This document shows, piece by piece, positions 1 to 5,899 of a stretch of 14,355 bases of DNA. Every line of letters starts with the position of its first letter. The first letter of the stretch is position 1. Both the position numbers and the translations under genes were made by a program. Location: the NCBI GenBank assembly GCA_045126475.1, contig JBGVOL010000011.1:1-14355 (forward strand), read 5' to 3'. Under the pieces are notes generated by a model. It was not told the DNA's origin. It saw only the letters and a program-made list of their open reading frames with translations, and did not search any database. This stretch comes from SVEL01 sp045126475. GTDB lineage: Bacteria; Bacillota; Clostridia; Lachnospirales; Lachnospiraceae.

Positions 1-68
1 CTTCCTTGGAAAGTATTTATAGTTTAAGTTGACTAGACCAAAACTGAATACAAAGGAAGTCACTGCCT

Positions 69-140
69 ATGAAAAGATTATCATGTGAGTCCTCTTTATT
101 CAAGAGGCTATTTTATATTCATGGACCTCCGTGGTTGTAG
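69..140 (+). CDS. Putative 23-residue leader peptide upstream of the integrase fragment
   Basis: A short frame opens with ATG 9 nt after a good ribosome binding site (AAAGGAAG, 52-59). It encodes 23 residues beginning MKRLSCESS, ending GPPWL, with a TAG stop at 138-140. I recognise no protein family. Its value is positional. The stop codon lies inside the left arm of the hairpin at 125-171, which covers the integrase ribosome binding site. A ribosome finishing this peptide would therefore open the hairpin. This is the layout of translational-coupling or attenuation leaders, but that role is inferred. The frame is open back to a TGA at 45-47, so it could instead be chance or the tail of something lost. 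Confidence 0.35.
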   Translation: MKRLSCESSLFKRLFYIHGPPWL

Positions 141-171
141 TGATTGTTGAATCTACTACTATTATGGAGGT
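125..171 (+). promoter_or_regulatory. Hairpin masking the integrase ribosome binding site
   Basis: Bases 125-141 pair with 155-171 in 16 of 17 positions as RNA (three G-U pairs, one T-T mismatch), leaving a 13-nt loop. The right arm contains the integrase GGAGG (166-170), which pairs with CCTCC at 126-130. Mobile-element genes often carry such structures to prevent translation of read-through transcripts. The stop codon of the leader ORF (138-140) is inside the left arm. A smaller stem, CCTCTT/AAGAGG at 91-107, lies just upstream, and its GAGG could compete for CCTC at 126-129, although that pairing is only 4 bp. Confidence 0.55.
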
Positions 172-176
172 TATTT

Positions 177-473
177 ATGTACAAAAAATATTTTGATGAA
201 TTAGAAAAAGCGTGTGCAATACGCAATCGTAAAGAAGGAACTTTAATTACTTACAAGCATTATATTAAGATATTTTTAGACTGGAGTGGGAAGAATCCAG
301 AAGATGTCACCCTGGAAGATGCAAGAGATTTTATATATGAATTACGAGTTGATAAAAAGATGTCAACTCAATACTGCAACGGAATTAATGCAGCACTAAA
401 GTTTTTCTATAGACATGTGTTGCATAATGTCATGTGTTTTGTTTTATTGTTTTTCATACTTCACCTCCGATAA
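177..473 (+). pseudogene. Truncated tyrosine recombinase (N-terminal SAM-like domain only)
   Basis: The 98-residue frame starts at ATG 177, 6 nt after GGAGG (166-170); an upstream TTG at 144 has no comparable site. Residues 1-83 match the N-terminal core-binding domain of phage-type integrases: a run of basic helix, TYKHYIKIFLDWSGKNPEDV, then an N-A-A-L-K-F-F-Y-R segment. Complete members continue into a catalytic domain with the R-H-R-Y residues, about 280-380 aa in all. Here the homology ends near residue 83 (nt 425), followed by a hydrophobic tail of about 15 residues with no family resemblance and a stop. The catalytic domain is absent, so the product cannot recombine DNA. The break coincides with the apparent 5' end of a minus-strand permease gene, suggesting a deletion or rearrangement. 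Confidence 0.75.
425..457 (-). pseudogene. Remnant 5' end of a minus-strand gene, possibly an amino-acid permease
   Basis: On the minus strand an ATG at 457-455 follows a GGAGGT (463-468) by 5 nt and encodes MKNNKTKHMTL before the sequence changes at about 425, where the integrase fragment ends. The K-T-K-x-M-T-L start resembles the N-terminus of APC-family amino-acid permeases from Lachnospiraceae, in which membrane helix 1 would follow; that identification is from memory and is weak. The frame stops five codons later. With its own promoter-like sequence at 479-507 this looks like the beginning of a gene whose body was deleted when the integrase fragment was joined to it. Confidence 0.35.
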
Positions 474-478
474 TAAAG

Positions 479-507
479 AAAGTAGCATAATAAGATATTA
501 ATGTCAA
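479..507 (-). promoter_or_regulatory. Orphan minus-strand promoter of the lost gene
   Basis: Read on the minus strand, TTGACA (507-502) is followed after 17 nt by TACTTT (484-479). The -35 is a perfect consensus and the -10 is poor. It points at the GGAGGT-ATG start at 457. If active today it would make a transcript antisense to the integrase fragment. Confidence 0.35.
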
Positions 508-556
508 CCAAAATAAAAACATAAGTTTACAATTAAAGCGCCTTGACACTCTAATC

Positions 557-585
557 TTGTATATTTTTTTTAAGTATGGTAAAAT
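557..585 (+). promoter_or_regulatory. Possible promoter of the GerMN lipoprotein gene
   Basis: TTGTAT (557-562) and TAAAAT (580-585) are 17 nt apart, about 85 nt ahead of the lipoprotein start. A perfect TTGACA at 543-548 has no -10 at a workable distance. The assignment is tentative, and a sporulation sigma factor could use a different site. Confidence 0.3.
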
Positions 586-670
586 CATAAAAATATAACT
601 GGGCAGACCAAAATTAAATTCTTATTTGCATAGGACATACAGAGCAAATTTATTTTTAAGGAGGTATGAT

Positions 671-1177
671 ATGAAGATAGCAAGAATAAAGCAGTTGGCG
701 TTGGTGATGGGTTGTATTTTTCTGGCAGCGTGCAGCGAAAAAGATGATAAGCAGGAGACAGACGGTGTAAGTGCAGATGTGTCAACAAACGTAGAAAACG
801 TAACAGAAGAAAAGGTAAAAATAACTGTTTACTGTAGCAATGAAAATGTGGATGGCTTTATAAAGCTGGAGGCAGAGATAGACGAAAAAAATGAAAAGGA
901 AATTGTGAAACAACTGTTTGAGGTAGGAGTTTTACCGGATACCGTAAAAGTGACTAAGCTGGAAAATGAAGATAAGGTTCTTTCAATTCACTTTAATGAG
1001 GCCTTTCGTGAGTATATCTCAACACAGGGGACAGCTGGAGAGTATGTTATTATCGGAAGCATTGTAAACACATTTCTCGATGCATATGAAGCAGAGAATG
1101 CATATTTATTTGTTGGTGATCAACCGTTGGAAACAGGACACAATGTATATAATGAAGCGTTAGGCTTCTTCGAGTAA
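671..1177 (+). CDS. GerMN-domain lipoprotein
   Basis: This 168-residue protein starts at ATG 671, 6 nt after AAGGAGG (658-664); the extra 15 codons available upstream from a TTG lack a binding site. Residues 1-21 form a lipoprotein signal: basic start, hydrophobic core and lipobox LAAC, with Cys21 as the predicted lipidated residue, so the protein should be anchored to the outer face of the membrane. A short acidic linker leads to a GerMN domain (about 48-165) with the characteristic G-S-I-V-N-T-F-L and T-G-H-x-x-Y-N segments. GerMN occurs in the spore protein GerM and in lipoproteins of many Clostridia, usually with no known ligand. The gene stands alone, with mobile-element debris before it and a strong terminator after. 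A role in sporulation or the cell envelope is plausible but not shown. Confidence 0.85.
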   Translation: MKIARIKQLALVMGCIFLAACSEKDDKQETDGVSADVSTNVENVTEEKVKITVYCSNENVDGFIKLEAEIDEKNEKEIVKQLFEVGVLPDTVKVTKLENEDKVLSIHFNEAFREYISTQGTAGEYVIIGSIVNTFLDAYEAENAYLFVGDQPLETGHNVYNEALGFFE

Positions 1178-1205
1178 AACAATTGAATCTATAAAATGAA
1201 AATAT

Positions 1206-1254
1206 TGACTACGCGCTCAACAAGTTCAAATGTTGACTGCGTGGTCAGTTTTTA
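1206..1254 (+). terminator. Rho-independent terminator after the GerMN gene
   Basis: Bases 1206-1221 pair with 1232-1247 over 16 positions (one mismatch, two G-U), with a 10-nt loop, followed by GTTTTTA. It lies 28 nt after the lipoprotein stop codon. Confidence 0.85.
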
Positions 1255-1262
1255 TGTATTAA

Positions 1263-1346
1263 GAAGGAAATATTGCCGCAAAGAAAGGATTTGAACTTGC
1301 CGGAGAAATTTTCCCTTGTGCTGAGTATAAAAAGGATGTAGAATAA
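1263..1346 (+). pseudogene. Possible C-terminal relic of a GNAT acetyltransferase
   Basis: Directly after the terminator an open stretch without a start codon encodes EGNIAAKKGFELAGEIFP and a short charged tail ending at TAA 1344-1346. The N-x-A-A-x-K-x-G-F-E pattern is what the last conserved block of GNAT N-acetyltransferases looks like (the AAI-x-x-Y-x-K-x-G-F region). Only about 27 residues remain of a roughly 150-residue family, so if real it is a dead remnant. It could also be a chance frame; only a protein search would settle this. Confidence 0.3.
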
Positions 1347-1373
1347 TGTAAAATCAGCATTAGGAGGAATACC

Positions 1374-2708
1374 ATGGAAAGAACATATATATCTGACGTA
1401 AAGAATCATATCGGAGATACCGTAAAGGTTCAGGGATTTATTGAAAATATCCGTAACAGCAAGGCAATGGCATTTATAGTATTGAAGGATATTACAGGAA
1501 AACTTCAGATTACAATAGAGAAAGAAAAAAGTCCTGAACTTCAGGAGACAATTGATATGCTTACGGGAGATTCAGTAATAACCGTCACAGGAAAAGTTAT
1601 TGAAAATGAGTACGTAAAAATGGGCGGAATTGAGTTGATTCCCGATACTCTTGTTGCAGAGAGTATAGCAGAGGCACTTCCTATTGCAAGAAAAGAGATA
1701 CCTGCTACAAAGAAGAAGAAAGCGGTGGAGCGTTCAAGCATTGACCAGAGAATTGACTATCGCTGGATTGATTTAAGAACTGATGAGAACCAGCTTATGT
1801 TTAAGGTTCAGACTGTTCTTGTAAACGCACTCCGCAAATTCCTGCTTGACAGAAATTTCATAGAGATTCACACTCCGAAGTTAATCGGTGCTGCCAGTGA
1901 GAGCGGCGCAGATGTATTTGAGGTGAAATATTTTGACCGTAAGGCATATCTTGCCCAGAGCCCTCAGTTTTACAAGCAGATGGCCATGGCAAGCGGATTT
2001 GAGAAGATTTTTGAGGTTGGTCCGGTATTCAGGGCGGAGAAATCATTTACAAGTAAGCATACAACAGAGTTTTCGGGTTTTGACCTTGAGTTCAGTTATA
2101 TTAATTCATTCCATGATGTTATGCACATGGAGGAGGAGCTTTTAAAGTTTGCGTTGTCAGAAGTCAAGGCCGCTTACGGAAATGAGATTAAGGAGTTATT
2201 CGGTACAGAAGTCATTGTTCCGGAAACACCGTTCCCTGTTGTCAAACTTGCCGACCTATATAAAGGACTTGAGGAAGAATTCGGTTATGTTGTGGACGAT
2301 TCGGAGAAAGATGACCTTACAACAGACGCTGAGAGATTGAGCTACGAGTGGGTAAAGAAGCACTATAACCACGAGTTTTTATTTGTTACGGATTATGATG
2401 CAAAGAAGAGAGCGTTCTACCATATGAGAGATGAGAATGGTATTCCCCAGGGATATGACCTCATATGGAGAGGCGTTGAAATAACAACAGGTGCACAGAG
2501 AGAACACCGTTATGATATACTTAAGTCACAGGCAGAAGAGAAAGGTCTTGCAGAGGATGTAAAATTCTACTTAGAATTCTTTAAGTACGGATGTCCTCCG
2601 CATGGCGGATTTGGAATCGGAATCGACCGTCTCACAATGCTTCTCTTAGGACTTACAATAAAAGATGTCATGTTCCTCTTCAGAGGACCAAACAGACTTA
2701 CACCATAA
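1374..2708 (+). CDS. aspS: Aspartyl-tRNA synthetase, archaeal-type (probably non-discriminating)
   Basis: The 444-residue class II synthetase charges tRNA with aspartate. It starts at ATG 1374, 6 nt after AGGAGG (1362-1367). Residues 1-100 form the OB-fold anticodon-binding domain. The catalytic core shows motif 1 near 163-172 (ends TPKL), motif 2 at about 216-240 (FRAEKSFTSKHTTEF, Arg220) and motif 3 near 411-425 (G-I-G-I-D-R, Arg419). The end NRLTP is typical of the archaeal/eukaryotic class. At about 440 residues it lacks the GAD insertion of the usual bacterial AspRS of about 590 residues. In some Clostridia this form is a second, non-discriminating enzyme that makes Asp-tRNA(Asn) for GatCAB. 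Residue 24, aligned by eye to the tryptophan that favours tRNA(Asp) discrimination, is Glu, which fits relaxed specificity but does not prove it. It heads the following gene run. Confidence 0.92.
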   Translation: MERTYISDVKNHIGDTVKVQGFIENIRNSKAMAFIVLKDITGKLQITIEKEKSPELQETIDMLTGDSVITVTGKVIENEYVKMGGIELIPDTLVAESIAEALPIARKEIPATKKKKAVERSSIDQRIDYRWIDLRTDENQLMFKVQTVLVNALRKFLLDRNFIEIHTPKLIGAASESGADVFEVKYFDRKAYLAQSPQFYKQMAMASGFEKIFEVGPVFRAEKSFTSKHTTEFSGFDLEFSYINSFHDVMHMEEELLKFALSEVKAAYGNEIKELFGTEVIVPETPFPVVKLADLYKGLEEEFGYVVDDSEKDDLTTDAERLSYEWVKKHYNHEFLFVTDYDAKKRAFYHMRDENGIPQGYDLIWRGVEITTGAQREHRYDILKSQAEEKGLAEDVKFYLEFFKYGCPPHGGFGIGIDRLTMLLLGLTIKDVMFLFRGPNRLTP

Positions 2709-2770
2709 TAGTACAGGCTGTTTAGAATAGTACAATAGATTATTTTGGAAAGGATAAAGTGGTGGATAGG

Positions 2771-4363
2771 ATGTATATATTCATATCTCATTCTTCAAAA
2801 GATGCAGCAATGGCATCGGATATATGCGAATTTCTTGAGAAAAACGGAAACAGATGTTTTCTTGCACCGCGAGATATACGTTCAGGATGTGAGTACGCAG
2901 AAGAGATAATAAATGGTGTTGACACTGCAGACGCTATGCTTGTTATGTTGTCAAGAGAAGCAAATGAGTCACCACATGTCTTAAGAGAGATAGAGAGAGC
3001 TGTCAGCAAAGGTCTTCCAATAATAGTCTATAAGCTGGAGGATGTAGAGCTTACCAAATCCATGGAGTATTTCCTTATGACTCATCAGTGGATGAATGCA
3101 AAGACAGGAGATTACAAGGAACTGGCAAGATGCGTTGAAAACGTCGAAAACAAACTGAAGGAAAAACAGCAAAATGAAGAGGATGAAAAGGCCGGCCGCG
3201 GGGTGGCTTTTTCGCCATATGAAAGTAAAGAAACGGAAGAAAGATTAAAAAGTAATTCCGGAAAAAAGAAATTAATTATATATGTTATGGCAGCAATCAT
3301 TACACTGCTTATAGCCGTAGTTGTCGTGCTTCTCGTTTCCGGTGAAGGCAAGACCGGAGATGATACCGGCAGCAGTACAGAAGTAGAAATTGAGACCTCG
3401 ACAACTGAGGAAACCGTTACAGGTGATGAAACGACGGAAAAAGAGACTGAGAGTGAGGATGAAAGTGATACAATACAGAAAGACACAATACCGTCAGAAT
3501 CTCATGAAAATCAGACAACACCACATAGCGGTAATGACGGAAACGCTGACAATAATGTTCCTAAAAAGGAAGTAAAAGTCGGAGATGAAGTTGTTTTCGG
3601 AAAATATAACGGTGAGGATATTGTATGGAGGGTTTTAAAGATTTCCGAAAATGGCAGTGAAGCAGTCCTGATTACAAGAGACATTATTACCATGAAGGCA
3701 TATGACGCGGCAGAGAGCGGAAGATATGGTTATGATGGCGATAAAGATTATTTCAGACAGAATTCGGAAGCGGATACAGACATGAATCTTCAGGTAAGAG
3801 TTCGGGGGAACAGTGACTGGAGTACTTCAAATATCAGAACATGGCTCAATTCAACAAAAGAAGTTGTAAAGTATCAAGACCAGGCACCTTCATCATTGGC
3901 AATGTCAGAAAAAAGAAACGGATACGATAATGAGCCGGGCTTTTTATATAATTTTACCGAGGAAGAGATAGCGGCAATACTTGATACAACGGTTAATACC
4001 AACGGAAATGCATTGTCTGCGGGACAGGTAATAACCACAACTGATAAAGTATTTTTACTTTCCATGGATGAGCTTAAGTGGATTGAAGAGGCAGGAATCA
4101 GTATGCTTGCAAAACCAACGGAGGCGGCACTTGAGCAGGACAAATCACAGTGGTATGAGGTCGAGTATGATGCCTATGGGGTTGAACAGTACTGCTGGTG
4201 GTTAAGGGAGCCTGTAGAGGGAACGTCAAGCAAATGCTATGTTGTGGGAAACGGATATTATGAAAATAATATATGGAAGGACAATGTAGGACTTGAGGGA
4301 TTCGGTATCAGACCGGTCATAACAGTGAACCTGCAGGCAGACTGTATAAAAACAGATAAGTAA
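2771..4363 (+). CDS. Membrane-anchored TIR-domain protein with extracellular DUF6273 domain
   Basis: Residues 1-130 form a bacterial TIR domain: Y-I-F-I-S-H-S-S-K-D start, the L-A-P-R-D-I loop, and S61-x5-S67-x5-E73, where Glu73 fits the catalytic glutamate of NAD-cleaving TIRs. The aromatic residue usual two positions after the second Ser is His69. A charged linker leads to one membrane helix (about 168-190, preceded by GKKK, so the N-terminus is predicted cytosolic). A Thr/Glu/Asp-rich stalk (191-265) and a DUF6273 domain (about 268-522, with V-W-R-V-L, I-R-x-W-L-N, D-K-V-F-L-L-S and W-W-L-R-E-P blocks) would be outside. The layout resembles a receptor with cytosolic TIR output. The ATG at 2771 has GGTGG 5 nt upstream; GTG starts at 2759 or 2762 near GGAAAGGA are alternatives. 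It follows aspS by 62 nt with no terminator. Defence, signalling or sensing roles are all inference. Confidence 0.85.
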   Translation: MYIFISHSSKDAAMASDICEFLEKNGNRCFLAPRDIRSGCEYAEEIINGVDTADAMLVMLSREANESPHVLREIERAVSKGLPIIVYKLEDVELTKSMEYFLMTHQWMNAKTGDYKELARCVENVENKLKEKQQNEEDEKAGRGVAFSPYESKETEERLKSNSGKKKLIIYVMAAIITLLIAVVVVLLVSGEGKTGDDTGSSTEVEIETSTTEETVTGDETTEKETESEDESDTIQKDTIPSESHENQTTPHSGNDGNADNNVPKKEVKVGDEVVFGKYNGEDIVWRVLKISENGSEAVLITRDIITMKAYDAAESGRYGYDGDKDYFRQNSEADTDMNLQVRVRGNSDWSTSNIRTWLNSTKEVVKYQDQAPSSLAMSEKRNGYDNEPGFLYNFTEEEIAAILDTTVNTNGNALSAGQVITTTDKVFLLSMDELKWIEEAGISMLAKPTEAALEQDKSQWYEVEYDAYGVEQYCWWLREPVEGTSSKCYVVGNGYYENNIWKDNVGLEGFGIRPVITVNLQADCIKTDK

Positions 4364-4385
4364 GAACTAAGGGGGAAGCAAAGTT

Positions 4386-5885
4386 ATGAAGCTGGGTAGC
4401 CTTGAAAAATATAATAACATTGTCATACAGATGCATGATAATCCGGATGCTGATGCCGTCGGTTCGGGGTTTGCGTTATATAAATATTTTAAGTCAAAGG
4501 GAAAAAATGTGCGCCTCATTTACGGCGGTTCTTTTCAGATAAAAAAGAGCAACATACTTCTCATGATAAAGGAACTTGAGATTCCGGTTGAATATGTTAC
4601 CTCAATGGAGAAGCCGGAGCTTCTTATCACAGTGGACTGTCAGTACGGAGAGGGAAATGTTCAGCGATTTGATGCTGAAAATGTAGCTATGATAGACCAC
4701 CATAATACGGGAAGAGTATCAGGAGAGATGGCTGAAATCAGAAGCCATATTGTAAGCTGCGCCACCATATGCTATGATATGCTTAAAAATGAAGGATATG
4801 ACGTAAATAAGGACATGGCGGTTGCCACGGGACTTTATTACGGACTGTTCATGGACAGCAACGAGTTGTCGGAGTTACGCCATCCCCTTGACTGGGATAT
4901 GGTTGAATCATTAAAGATAAACAGACATCTGTTAAACCGATTTACACATGCAAACTTCACACTTCAGGAACTTGAGACGGCCGGAATAGCCCTTATAAGG
5001 TTCAGCTATGATGAAAATAAGCGTCTTTCAATTATCAAATCAAGACCATGTGACCCAAACATTTTAGGACTTATAGGCGACCTGGTACTCCAGGTAGACA
5101 GCATTGACGTGAGCATAATCTTTAATGAGTGCCAGGGAGGATATAAGCTGTCAGTGAGAAGCTGTATTGTGGAAGTGGCGGCAAATGATCTGGCTGAATT
5201 TATGACGGAAGGAATCGGAAACGGCGGTGGCCATCTTGATAAGGCCGGTGGATTTATCAATAAAAAGAAGTTCGAGGAAAAGTATGGGGAACAGAGTATT
5301 GAGTCATACTTTTTCAGCCGCGTTGATGACTATTATGACAGTTATGATATCATATATGCTAAGGACGGGATGCCGAATTACAGCGGATTTGCAAAATATA
5401 AGAAGATACCGTATACATACGGATATGTGAAGACAACGGATTTGTTTGAGCCGGGCAAAGAGTGCAGGGTAAGAACATATGAGGGCGATGTGTTCGTGAC
5501 AGCCTCCGAAGATATTTATCTGATGATAGGTTATTACGGAGAAGTTTATCCGGTTGAGCGACAGGTATTTGAGAAAAAATATACCCCGATTGATGAGCCG
5601 TTTATGGGAGAGTTTGAGTATATGCCGTCTGTTATGAGCCTTTCTGATGAGAAATCACATGAGATAATGTCATGTGCAAAAAAATGCAGAAGTGGTGAGG
5701 GCGTTCACATATATGCAAAACAGTTGGAAAAGCCGGTCAAGGTATTTACAAAATGGGACTATGAAAAATACATGTATGGAGTAGTTGGAGATTATATCTG
5801 TTACTCATCCACAGATGATAAAGATATCTATCTTGTAAAGAAAGAGGTTTTTGAAAACACATACGGACCTGTTGCGGAAGATTAA
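4386..5885 (+). CDS. DHH-family phosphoesterase with duplicated C-terminal module
   Basis: The 499-residue protein has a DHH phosphoesterase core: H17-D-N-P-D21-A-D23 (motif I), D84 (motif II), D104-H-H (motif III), D157 (F-M-D-S-N) and the DHHA1 motif G-N-G-G-G-H-L-D-K-A-G-G at 278-289. Such enzymes use Mn/Mg to cleave nanoRNA, pAp or cyclic dinucleotides in the cytosol; this resembles the NrnA-type group but lacks the membrane and GGDEF parts of GdpP. NrnA-like proteins end near residue 320, so about 175 residues are extra. These contain two related segments: G-E-V-Y-P-V-x-x-x-V-F-E-K-K-Y at about 385-399 and K-D-I-Y-L-V-x-x-E-V-F-E-N-T-Y at about 479-493, the second after a V-G-D-Y-I. Both resemble PGDYG-type modules. 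The ATG has AAGGGGG 10 nt upstream; the gaps are 22 nt to the TIR gene and 14 nt to feoAB. Substrate unknown. Confidence 0.88.
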   Translation: MKLGSLEKYNNIVIQMHDNPDADAVGSGFALYKYFKSKGKNVRLIYGGSFQIKKSNILLMIKELEIPVEYVTSMEKPELLITVDCQYGEGNVQRFDAENVAMIDHHNTGRVSGEMAEIRSHIVSCATICYDMLKNEGYDVNKDMAVATGLYYGLFMDSNELSELRHPLDWDMVESLKINRHLLNRFTHANFTLQELETAGIALIRFSYDENKRLSIIKSRPCDPNILGLIGDLVLQVDSIDVSIIFNECQGGYKLSVRSCIVEVAANDLAEFMTEGIGNGGGHLDKAGGFINKKKFEEKYGEQSIESYFFSRVDDYYDSYDIIYAKDGMPNYSGFAKYKKIPYTYGYVKTTDLFEPGKECRVRTYEGDVFVTASEDIYLMIGYYGEVYPVERQVFEKKYTPIDEPFMGEFEYMPSVMSLSDEKSHEIMSCAKKCRSGEGVHIYAKQLEKPVKVFTKWDYEKYMYGVVGDYICYSSTDDKDIYLVKKEVFENTYGPVAED

Positions 5886-5899
5886 GGAGATGTTGAACC

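Noticed and set aside
91..107. CCTCTT/AAGAGG stem as a terminator before the integrase
   Set aside because: Only 6 bp, not followed by a T run, and inside the leader frame; more likely part of the leader structure or chance.
543..548. Perfect TTGACA as -35 of the GerMN gene
   Set aside because: No -10 at 16-18 nt; TATATT lies at 11 nt and TAAAAT at 31 nt.
2709..2770. TTAG at 2720 and repeated ATAGTACA as a DtxR-type box or terminator
   Set aside because: No CTAA partner at the right distance and no stem-loop; only a short direct repeat.
3112..3486. Antisense Ser/Val-rich frame opposite the TIR stalk
   Set aside because: Its composition is the complement of the Thr/Glu-rich linker; no start signal.
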